This document shows, one piece after another, positions 1-4,902 of a stretch of 5,540 bases of DNA. How positions within the stretch are numbered: the stretch's first letter is position 1; the number at the start of each line of letters is the position of its first letter. Source of the DNA: Pontiellaceae bacterium (GTDB lineage: Bacteria; Verrucomicrobiota; Kiritimatiellia; Kiritimatiellales; Tichowtungiaceae); NCBI GenBank assembly GCA_029934215.1, contig JAOZMR010000193.1, positions 1 through 5,540 on the forward strand. Direction: 5' to 3'. Both the position numbers and the translations under genes were made by a program. The notes under the pieces were generated by a model. That model worked only from the letters and a program-made list of their open reading frames with translations, did no database searches and was not told the DNA's origin.

Positions 1-1
1 T

Positions 2-24
2 GTTGTACTGGTTTTTGGTACAAC
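2..24. repeat. inverted repeat, 7-bp arms
   Basis: GTTGTAC (2-8) and GTACAAC (18-24) are perfect reverse complements separated by 9 bases (TGGTTTTTG). No T-run follows on the plus strand, so it is not a typical Rho-independent terminator in that direction. It may be an operator, or the end structure of a gene lying to the left of the window. The function is unknown. Confidence 0.5.
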
Positions 25-54
25 GATAAATTCCACTCCCCTTAGTGCCATTCG

Positions 55-69
55 TTCCAAACATTGGAA
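55..69. repeat. dispersed palindrome TTCCAA-ACA-TTGGAA (copy 1)
   Basis: This is a perfect 6-bp inverted repeat around a 3-base centre. The same 15 bases, extended by one further G at the 5' side, recur in inverted orientation inside yidC at 3562-3576. A degenerate third member lies at 4822-4836. This recurrence suggests a small dispersed repeat family rather than a gene-specific operator. Confidence 0.6.
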
Positions 70-127
70 GTGTTAGATGTGTGGCATCCTATAAAGTTTT
101 CATCGTTCCAGATTTCACCAATCCAGA

Positions 128-298
128 ACTCCAATTCTCCCTCTCTCCCCCAACACTCCAACACTCCATTACTCCATTACTCCAATTCTCCAACACTCCC
201 CCACTCCAACACTCCATTACTCCAATTCTCCAACACTCCCCCACTCCAACACTCCATTACTCCAATTCTCCACCTCTCCCTCCCTCCAATCCCCCAAT
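128..298. repeat. ACTCCANN octanucleotide array with 40-bp higher-order unit
   Basis: About twenty 8-bp units follow each other, most of the form ACTCCANN or TCTCCNNN. The last two bases alternate among AC, TT, AT and CC. From 155 on, the units are in perfect 8-bp register. Five successive octads form a 40-bp block at 203-242. Its first 30 bases recur exactly from 243, and it appears at 155-202 with one extra ACTCCATT inserted. The ends (128-151 and 275-298) are degenerate. The strand is almost purely C/T/A, giving strong strand asymmetry. There are no spacers, so this is not CRISPR. It looks like a simple-sequence array that grows by duplication of multi-octad blocks. Confidence 0.85.
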
Positions 299-341
299 CT
301 TTGCGCTTTCAAATCCAACGTGTTTGTAATAGTGTTTTTGC

Positions 342-2066
342 ATGAAGCCTGATTTAAGTGTGAAAAAACGAATCCCGTATGCAATTGCCAATTTGGAGGA
401 GTTTCGGCGGCGAAACTGCTACTTTGTCGATAAAACAAAATATATTGAAACGTTAGAGGAGTATGTCGCCCCTGTCTATTTGCGTCCGCGCCGATTCGGA
501 AAAACGCTTTGGTGTTCTGTTTTGGAGTGCTATTACGACATAGGACGGAAAGATCGTTTCGAAGAACTTTTCGGTGGAACCTATATCGGTGAAAATCCAA
601 CGCCAGAGAAAAATTCTCTACTGGTGATGCGGTTTAATTTCTCGGTTGTGTCGGTGAGTGATAATGGATCTGAGATAAAACGAAGTTTTGACAGCATTTG
701 CAAGTGTGTTTTTGACGTGTTTCTCGCTCGATACAAAAATGAATTCAAAACATTTGACCACACATATCAAAACGCTACGGATCATTTGGAAAATATTATT
801 CAGTTCATTCAAGCAAATAATCTCCCGAACCTTTACATCATCATCGACGAATATGATAACTTCACAAATCAGCTCATTACGACTCATCAGGACGGGCTAT
901 ATAAAGAATTGACTACTGGGGATTCGTTTTTGCGTACTTTCTTTAAAGCGATCAAGGCAGGAACTGAGAGCCGGTCGGTTCGGCACGTTTATATCACGGG
1001 AGTTCTCCCAGTGACTATCGACGATCTGACCAGTGGTTTTAATATTGCTGAAATCATTACGTTACGGAAAAAATTCGTAAACATGCTTGGTTTCACGCAG
1101 GCAGAGGTTGACGATTATCTTGATATGGTGCGCGTAGGTTACGGGTATGAATGCGACCTGATTGCATCGCTTCGTGTTCTTCTGAAAAATTATTATGACG
1201 GATACCAATTTGCAATCGGATCCGAGCCGCTTTATAACTCCACGATTCTCACGTATTTTGTTCGTCAATTCACTGAGGAAGGCGAGTTTACTGAGGATTT
1301 CATTGATCCTAATCTGAAAACAGATATCCGCTGGATCCGCCGATTGACGCGCCATGAGAATGATACCTCTGAACTGCTCGAAGCCGTTGCGATTGATGGA
1401 GAACTGCCTTATGAACGAAGCAATATTCGATCCAAGTTCAATTTAGACACATTTTTCGAGAAGGAATTTTTTCCGATCAGCCTGTTTTATCTTGGAATGC
1501 TTACGATAAAAAACAACACGAGAATGGTTGTGCCAAACCAAACGATGCGCACTATTTTCACTGAATACTATAATGAACAGGAGCATTACAACGTCTCCGG
1601 CGGATACACCGAATATTTCGAGCAATTCAGCAGAGATCTTGATCTCACGAAGCTTTTTTCCGGATATTGGAAACGTTATATTGGGCAGATCCCCGCACAG
1701 GCATTTGATAAGGCGAATGAGAACTTCTTCCGCACTACGTTTTATGAGCTGTGCCGACGTCATCTATCCCTCGACTTCGTATTTAATATTGAAGTCAACT
1801 ATCCTTGTGGGCGAAGCGATTGGGAGCTTCTCGGCAAGCCGCATACGAAATATAAAAACATCAAACAAGTTGCGGAGTTTAAGCACTTCACCGCAGCCGA
1901 AGGGAAGCGGTTAAAGATCATGGAGCTCAAGAGACCACGCGATGAAGATGTTGATCAGGTTACAAAATACTCCAACGAAATATTGAAAGATTTCCCGAAA
2001 TACGACATCACTCGTTATGTCATTTATACTCTTGGATCCTCGCAGTATCGCATTTTCGCGCTGTAG
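342..2066 (+). CDS. AAA-ATPase-like / PD-(D/E)XK nuclease protein (DUF1703 type)
   Basis: The 574-residue product has the layout of the widespread AAA-ATPase-like plus PD-(D/E)XK family. Residues 8-36 carry the typical N-terminal signature (IPYAIANLEEF...YFVDKTKYI). A Walker A-like RPRRFGKT lies at 48-55 and a Walker B-like LYIIIDEYDN at 164-173. A sensor-like YITGVLPVTIDDLTSGFNI lies at 217-235 and NYYDGYQF at 283-290. The C-terminal nuclease core appears intact: E484, GRSD with D493, and AEFK with E512 and K514. The physiological role of this family is not established; many members occur in large paralogous sets, and a DNA- or RNA-processing role is only inferred. The start is the first ATG ahead of the conserved N-terminus. 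No Shine-Dalgarno is visible upstream (AGTGTTTTTGC). The gene converges on yidC with a 52-base gap and is not part of that operon. It looks somewhat more A/T-rich than its neighbours. Confidence 0.88.
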   Translation: MKPDLSVKKRIPYAIANLEEFRRRNCYFVDKTKYIETLEEYVAPVYLRPRRFGKTLWCSVLECYYDIGRKDRFEELFGGTYIGENPTPEKNSLLVMRFNFSVVSVSDNGSEIKRSFDSICKCVFDVFLARYKNEFKTFDHTYQNATDHLENIIQFIQANNLPNLYIIIDEYDNFTNQLITTHQDGLYKELTTGDSFLRTFFKAIKAGTESRSVRHVYITGVLPVTIDDLTSGFNIAEIITLRKKFVNMLGFTQAEVDDYLDMVRVGYGYECDLIASLRVLLKNYYDGYQFAIGSEPLYNSTILTYFVRQFTEEGEFTEDFIDPNLKTDIRWIRRLTRHENDTSELLEAVAIDGELPYERSNIRSKFNLDTFFEKEFFPISLFYLGMLTIKNNTRMVVPNQTMRTIFTEYYNEQEHYNVSGGYTEYFEQFSRDLDLTKLFSGYWKRYIGQIPAQAFDKANENFFRTTFYELCRRHLSLDFVFNIEVNYPCGRSDWELLGKPHTKYKNIKQVAEFKHFTAAEGKRLKIMELKRPRDEDVDQVTKYSNEILKDFPKYDITRYVIYTLGSSQYRIFAL

Positions 2067-2090
2067 CGTTCGTGGTTTTGTGGCTTAGAC

Positions 2091-2108
2091 GGTCCTCCTG
2101 GAGGGTTT
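2091..2108 (+). terminator. weak candidate terminator after the DUF1703 gene
   Basis: In plus-strand RNA, GGUCCUC (2091-2097) can pair with GAGGGUU (2101-2107) over a 3-base loop. Three of the seven pairs are G-U wobbles, and only a short U-tract follows. The wobbles would be A-C mismatches in minus-strand RNA, so it could serve only the plus-strand gene. No better terminator is visible for either convergent gene in the 52-base gap. Confidence 0.22.
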
Positions 2109-2118
2109 CAGTGTTCCG

Positions 2119-3804
2119 CTATTCCTCTTTTTTCTTTTTGATCAACATTTGAGCGATCATGAGTACCTGGCTGGTTGTCCAGTATAGGACGAGTCCGGAT
2201 GGCATTTTGTAAAAGAAGAAGAGCATCATGATCGGCATCATGATCGCCATCATTTTCTGTTGTTGTGCGTCGCCAGCTGTCGGAGTGAGCTTCTGCTGCC
2301 ACATCATGGTGGCGGACATTAGAAGCGGAAGGATGTTGAGTGAGCCGACAAATGGGATCATGCCCGCGAAAAGGTTTTCGGGCTCGGATAGGTCGCTGAT
2401 CCAAAGGAAGCTTGAGTAGCGGAGCTCTATAGCGCTGCGTAATACGGCGAAGAGCGCAATGAAGACGGGGATTTGTATGAACATCGGAAGGCAACCTCCC
2501 ATCGGGTTGACTTTGTGCTCCTTGTAGAGCGCCATGGTTTCTTGCTGTTGGCGCTGCGGGTTGTCTTTGTGCTTTTCCTTGATCTCTTTCATTAAGGGCT
2601 GGAGAGATTGCATCTTTTTCATGCTCTCCGTGCCTTTATGCGTGAGCGGCCAGAAAATAACGCGAATTAGGACGGTCAAAATTAGTATTGCAATCCCGTA
2701 GCTTCCGAAGGGTGCAAAATGTATGAGTCCCCATAGGAGTGCTTTTTTGATGGGGTACATGATCGGATTCATGAATTCCCAGAATCCAACACTTTTGAAT
2801 TCCATGACTTCGGTCTGGTCCATGCCGTGCTTTTTTAGGAGTCCAAAATCTTTGGGTCCGATATAGGCGCGGGTTGATCGGGTGAAGGTGTCGTTTGCTG
2901 CAACTAATGTTTGCTCGAATTGAAGGGCGGCTGCGACTTCGACGATCTCTTGATCTTTGCCCTCGCCCTCACGACGAAGAGAAAGATCAAACCCATCGGC
3001 GACGCGTTCTGGGGTAAGAATCTGCACAAAGAATTTGTTTTTTGCGGCGATCCAGTCCACCGAGCGTGAGGAAATTGTTTCGGGTGTGGAGGTGAATGTG
3101 AGCTTGCCCGGCGCAAATTTGCGTAGTTTTTTGCCCCAATGGGTCATCCCTTCGACGGGAACAAATGTGTCTACACCTAGCGTGGACATTCCTCGCATGG
3201 TGGTGGCTCCTTTTGGGTTCCCCATGGGTCCCGTTGGGAGGCGGAGTTCGGGGAGTGCCCAAGGGATTTTGCTGGCGTTCACAAATGAGTCTTCTACGGT
3301 GAGCAGGTAGTCGCCTTCGAGTTTGAGTGTGCGTTTGAATGTTCGATTGTCGGCGAGTGGCGCGGTGTAAAGGAGTCCGCCGTCGATGGGTTCGAGCGTT
3401 CCGGCGGAGAGCTGGAGTCCGTCGTAGCGAAGGGCTGGCGCGGATGCAAAGTCGAGCATCACGGGGGCGCTGTTTTCTTCGTTGAGTTCTGGATAGTCCT
3501 TGAGTACAGAGGAAACGATTGCGCCACCGTGCGAAGAGATGGTGAGCTCAATTTTGTCGTTTTCCAATGTTTGGAACTGTTCCGGGGCAAGAGGTTTTTC
3601 GGTGCTTGTTTGTGATGCACGGGTCAGTTCTGGGGCAACTTGCTCAATCGGTAGAGGGGGCTGGGGCACCGATTCCACACGCTGTTCGACCGCTGGTTGT
3701 TCGGGGCGTGGGAAGTATTTTTTCTCGATAGCTGGGTAAAATTTCATCCAGCCGAACAGCATGACGACCAGTATTCCGACAATTATAAAATCATTTTTTT
3801 TCAT
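2119..3804 (-). CDS. yidC: membrane protein insertase YidC
   Basis: The 561-residue product is the inner-membrane insertase that inserts and folds membrane proteins, alone or with SecYEG. An N-terminal signal-anchor (about 6-22, IIVGILVVMLFGWM) is followed by a Pro/Glu/Gln-rich linker (33-80) and a large periplasmic beta domain (about 80-340). The conserved insertase core starts near 345. It includes the transmembrane segment at 366-388, with the conserved groove arginine at R381 (LIRVIFWPLT). A charged cytoplasmic hairpin follows (395-430, KEIKEKHKDNPQRQQQ), then MGGCLPMFIQIPVFIALF (435-452), a segment at 481-501 and a Met-rich pair at 517-555. It ends in a lysine-rich tail. The length is typical of Gram-negative YidC. 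It follows yidD by 26 bases, with a weak GAAAG ribosome-binding site 7 bases before the ATG. Part of the linker (FQTLE, residues 77-81) is encoded by the dispersed palindrome. Confidence 0.97.
   Translation of the reverse strand: MKKNDFIIVGILVVMLFGWMKFYPAIEKKYFPRPEQPAVEQRVESVPQPPLPIEQVAPELTRASQTSTEKPLAPEQFQTLENDKIELTISSHGGAIVSSVLKDYPELNEENSAPVMLDFASAPALRYDGLQLSAGTLEPIDGGLLYTAPLADNRTFKRTLKLEGDYLLTVEDSFVNASKIPWALPELRLPTGPMGNPKGATTMRGMSTLGVDTFVPVEGMTHWGKKLRKFAPGKLTFTSTPETISSRSVDWIAAKNKFFVQILTPERVADGFDLSLRREGEGKDQEIVEVAAALQFEQTLVAANDTFTRSTRAYIGPKDFGLLKKHGMDQTEVMEFKSVGFWEFMNPIMYPIKKALLWGLIHFAPFGSYGIAILILTVLIRVIFWPLTHKGTESMKKMQSLQPLMKEIKEKHKDNPQRQQQETMALYKEHKVNPMGGCLPMFIQIPVFIALFAVLRSAIELRYSSFLWISDLSEPENLFAGMIPFVGSLNILPLLMSATMMWQQKLTPTAGDAQQQKMMAIMMPIMMLFFFYKMPSGLVLYWTTSQVLMIAQMLIKKKKEE
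3562..3576 (-). repeat. dispersed palindrome inside yidC (copy 2)
   Basis: On the coding strand the sequence is TTCCAAACATTGGAA, a 6-3-6 perfect palindrome identical to copy 1 at 55-69, with the preceding G also shared. It is read in frame as Phe-Gln-Thr-Leu-Glu in the variable linker between the signal-anchor and the periplasmic domain of YidC, a place where extra residues would be tolerated. Confidence 0.6.
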
Positions 3805-3830
3805 AGTTATTCTTTCGTTAGTTTCTTCCT

Positions 3831-4058
3831 CTATTCCCTGTTTCCCGCTCTAGGGACCAGGTCAACCCCACCCAGATTCCATGGGTGGCATCGGCAAATT
3901 CGTTTTATGATCAGCCCAAGACCGTGGATCATGCCATATTGATTGAGTGCTTCAATCGCATAATCGGAACAAGATGGATAAAAGCGACAGCTTTTTGGAA
4001 ACCAGGGCGAGATCGCCTTCTGGTATACGCAAATCAGTGCTGTTAGGATGTGTATCAT
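3831..4058 (-). CDS. yidD: membrane protein insertion efficiency factor YidD
   Basis: This 75-residue protein carries the full YidD signature: YQKAISPWFPKSCRFYPSCSDYA (12-34) and CRCHPWNLGGVDLVP (55-69). Cysteines are at 24, 30, 55 and 57. YidD is a small peripheral inner-membrane protein thought to assist YidC-dependent insertion; its biochemical activity is not settled. An N-terminal amphipathic or hydrophobic stretch (IHILTALICVY) is present. The start ATG overlaps the rnpA stop as ATGA (4058-4055), and no Shine-Dalgarno is evident, so translation is probably coupled to rnpA. The stop lies 26 bases before yidC. Confidence 0.96.
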   Translation of the reverse strand: MIHILTALICVYQKAISPWFPKSCRFYPSCSDYAIEALNQYGMIHGLGLIIKRICRCHPWNLGGVDLVPRAGNRE

Positions 4059-4426
4059 CGGGTCACGTCTTCATTTTGCAACAGTCCGGTTTTTGAGGCA
4101 AGCCAGAGCAGCTCGGCTTCGACATCGGATTGCGTGGCTTTTAGGATGTTTCGACGGGCAATAATCACAACATCGACCTCTCCGCTGAACTGGTCTCGGT
4201 TCGCACGGAACGCTTCGCGCAAGCGGCGGCGCCCCAGATTGCGATCGACCGCACGGTTGCTTACTTTTTTGCTAGTAACCACGCCGAGACGAAGAGCCGC
4301 ACCTTCACCTTCACGAAGCCAGAGCACCATGAGGCGCCCAACAAAGCTTTTTTTTTGCGCAAAAGCCTCCCTGAAGAGAGAGGCTTTCGTTAGGCGCTGT
4401 TTTTTTGAAAGGGTTTTTTTTGTCAT
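4055..4426 (-). CDS. rnpA: ribonuclease P protein component
   Basis: The 123-residue basic protein binds RNase P RNA and helps position pre-tRNA for 5' leader removal. The N-terminal LSKKQRLTKASLFREAF (6-22) and the RNR signature LGVVTSKKVSNRAVDRNLGRRRLREAFR (47-74) identify it; the latter is the conserved basic helix. The ATG chosen gives the normal family N-terminus, but no Shine-Dalgarno precedes it (ATTAATTATATAACCA). It lies 85 bases after rpmH and overlaps yidD by four bases. Unusually, three A-runs of 8, 7 and 9 bases on the coding strand, and a terminator-like stem-loop, fall within the first 27 codons. Confidence 0.96.
   Translation of the reverse strand: MTKKTLSKKQRLTKASLFREAFAQKKSFVGRLMVLWLREGEGAALRLGVVTSKKVSNRAVDRNLGRRRLREAFRANRDQFSGEVDVVIIARRNILKATQSDVEAELLWLASKTGLLQNEDVTR
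4361..4387 (-). promoter_or_regulatory. terminator-like stem-loop within rnpA codons 14-22
   Basis: In minus-strand RNA, AAAGCCUC (4387-4380) pairs perfectly with GAGGCUUU (4369-4362) across a 10-base loop, and the 3' side ends in UUUU. The shape is that of a Rho-independent terminator with a short U-tract, but it lies inside the coding region. A ribosome translating the start of rnpA would cover it, so it could act as a translation-dependent attenuator that favours rpmH over rnpA-yidD-yidC. It directly abuts the palindrome TTTTGCGCAAAA (4353-4364). Function is inferred from structure only. Confidence 0.4.
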
Positions 4427-4443
4427 TGGTTATATAATTAATC

Positions 4444-4493
4444 GTTGTTGAGGCGAGCCCAGCTCGTTCAGGTCCCGACAAATATCTAACAAC
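4444..4493 (-). promoter_or_regulatory. rpmH-rnpA intergenic nested inverted repeats
   Basis: Inside the 85-base gap, CGAGC (4454-4458) and GCTCG (4462-4466) form a tight 5-bp hairpin with a 3-base loop. An outer pair, GTTGTT (4444-4449) with AACAAC (4488-4493), could close around it. The structure would lie just upstream of an rnpA start that lacks a Shine-Dalgarno. It may be an RNA-processing or translation-control element; it has no U-tract and is not a terminator. Confidence 0.3.
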
Positions 4494-4511
4494 AAATGTC
4501 AAAGAACCACC

Positions 4512-4655
4512 CTAAGCATCCGAAACAGTTAGGTGTTTACGTCCCTTCTGTCGCCGACGTTTGAGTATTGCGCGACCATCAGCGGTTTCCATCCGTTTAC
4601 GGAATCCGTGTTTACGAGCGCGTTTTAGTTTCGAGGGTTGCCATGTACGTTTCAT
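4512..4655 (-). CDS. rpmH: 50S ribosomal protein L34
   Basis: The reverse strand reads a 47-residue, highly basic protein, MKRTWQPSKLKRARKHGF followed by RKRMETADGRAILKRRRQKGRKHLTVSDA, ending in TAG. This is the complete L34 pattern (MKRTxQPS, the KHGFRxRM turn, GRxxLKRRRxKGRKxLT). L34 is a component of the large ribosomal subunit, buried among 23S rRNA helices. The gene is shorter than usual open-frame cut-offs and easily missed. A good GGAG ribosome-binding site lies 9 bases upstream of the ATG. It is the first gene of the rpmH-rnpA-yidD-yidC cluster. The C-terminal SDA extends a little past the common end of the family. Confidence 0.97.
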   Translation of the reverse strand: MKRTWQPSKLKRARKHGFRKRMETADGRAILKRRRQKGRKHLTVSDA

Positions 4656-4664
4656 TATTCATAT

Positions 4665-4670
4665 CTCCAA
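4665..4670 (-). promoter_or_regulatory. rpmH ribosome-binding site
   Basis: TTGGAG on the minus strand has its GGAG core 9 bases before the rpmH ATG. This is the clearest Shine-Dalgarno in the minus-strand cluster; rnpA and yidD lack one and yidC has only a weak one. Confidence 0.75.
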
Positions 4671-4691
4671 AAAATTCTAAAAGAGCGAGAC

Positions 4692-4737
4692 ACCCTACCA
4701 ATTCGCCAAGCGGTGTCAACGTTTATAAATATATATC
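4692..4737 (-). promoter_or_regulatory. predicted sigma70-type promoter of rpmH
   Basis: On the minus strand, a perfect -35 TTGACA (4719-4714) is followed after 16 bases by TAGGGT (4697-4692). The latter keeps the key T, A and final T of a -10 box. The initiation site would be near 4685, about 30 bases ahead of rpmH. Immediately upstream of the -35, 4721-4737 is almost pure A/T (ATATATATTTATAAA type), like an UP element of strongly expressed ribosomal genes. It would drive the whole rpmH-rnpA-yidD-yidC cluster. Confidence 0.6.
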
Positions 4738-4821
4738 GCAACGAACAACACGCTCCACCCGCCACGAAACGCCGCGACAAGGGGGTGCGAGGTGGACCAA
4801 TGCCGCCTTTTTTACCGAGTT

Positions 4822-4836
4822 TTCCAACCTTTGGAT
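4822..4836. repeat. degenerate dispersed palindrome TTCCAA-CCT-TTGGAT (copy 3)
   Basis: This has the same 6-3-6 plan as the copies at 55-69 and 3562-3576, with 5-bp perfect arms (TCCAA/TTGGA) and a changed last base. It sits just upstream of the repressor promoter, in the rpmH/repressor divergent region. It may be chance, a decayed family member, or a binding site. Confidence 0.4.
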
Positions 4837-4845
4837 TTATTATGC

Positions 4846-4875
4846 TTGATATACATTCGCGAATGTATGTATAAA
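4846..4875 (+). promoter_or_regulatory. predicted promoter of the AcrR-like repressor gene
   Basis: TTGATA (4846-4851) and TATAAA (4870-4875), each one mismatch from consensus, are separated by 18 bases that are entirely filled by the operator palindrome. Initiation would fall near 4882, leaving a leader of about 20 bases with the GAGGA ribosome-binding site. Repressor bound between the two boxes would exclude RNA polymerase. Confidence 0.65.
4851..4868. promoter_or_regulatory. AcrR-type operator, perfect 18-bp palindrome
   Basis: ATACATTCGCGAATGTAT is its own reverse complement. Taken over 4848-4871, the right half AATGTATGTA matches the known E. coli AcrR half-site at all ten positions. 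The left half matches TACATACATT at eight of ten, with the same 4-base centre length. It lies between the -35 and -10 boxes of the gene for an AcrR-like protein. Autorepression is therefore strongly suggested, although binding itself is inferred. Confidence 0.8.
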
Positions 4876-4890
4876 GGAATAAACGAAAGC

Positions 4891-4895
4891 GAGGA
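4891..4895 (+). promoter_or_regulatory. ribosome-binding site fixing the repressor start
   Basis: GAGGA ends 7 bases before the ATG at 4903. In-frame ATGs further upstream (4792, 4867) have no such site. Both lie upstream of or inside the promoter/operator, which settles the start. Confidence 0.8.
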
Positions 4896-4902
4896 TGTTT
4901 TT

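Larger units (their letters stand above)
1..341. other. non-coding region upstream of the DUF1703 gene
   Basis: No credible gene lies here. The stretch holds, in order, an inverted repeat at the left edge, a TTCCAA-type palindrome, an A/T-rich piece with a possible TATAAA box at 90-95, and the octad array at about 128-298. Open frames that cross it translate into low-complexity Ser/Pro/Leu/Thr repeats dictated by the array and are not proteins. The TATAAA has TTGGAA 20 bases upstream, which is too long a spacing for a convincing promoter. If transcription of the downstream gene does start near there, the whole array would lie in its leader RNA. Confidence 0.7.

Noticed and set aside
128..298. 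Possible CRISPR array
   Set aside because: The units are 8 bp, directly abutting, with no unique spacers and no cas gene nearby.
45..345. Two overlapping plus-strand open frames rich in Ser, Pro, Leu and Thr
   Set aside because: They only translate the octad array; the composition is low-complexity, both frames are open for the same reason, and there is no ribosome-binding site.
1658..1672. TTCCGGATATTGGAA as a fourth palindrome copy
   Set aside because: The inner arm bases do not pair (GG against TT), and it encodes ordinary residues (SGYW) in the DUF1703 gene; it is likely chance.
2225..2252. Near-direct repeat ATCATGATCGGC / ATCATGATCGCC
   Set aside because: It encodes the Met/Ile-rich last transmembrane region of YidC, where codon repetition is expected.
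4497..4502. TTGACA on the minus strand, possible separate rnpA promoter
   Set aside because: No acceptable -10 box is found 16-18 bases downstream (that position reads GTCGGG); TAGATA is only about 9 bases away.
2108..4502. Several open frames of 60-130 codons on either strand across yidC, yidD and rnpA
   Set aside because: All overlap well-identified genes in other frames and show no recognisable domain or ribosome-binding site.
4792..4902. Upstream in-frame ATGs (4792 and 4867) for the repressor
   Set aside because: They lie upstream of or inside the promoter/operator, lack a ribosome-binding site, and add residues absent from AcrR-type proteins.
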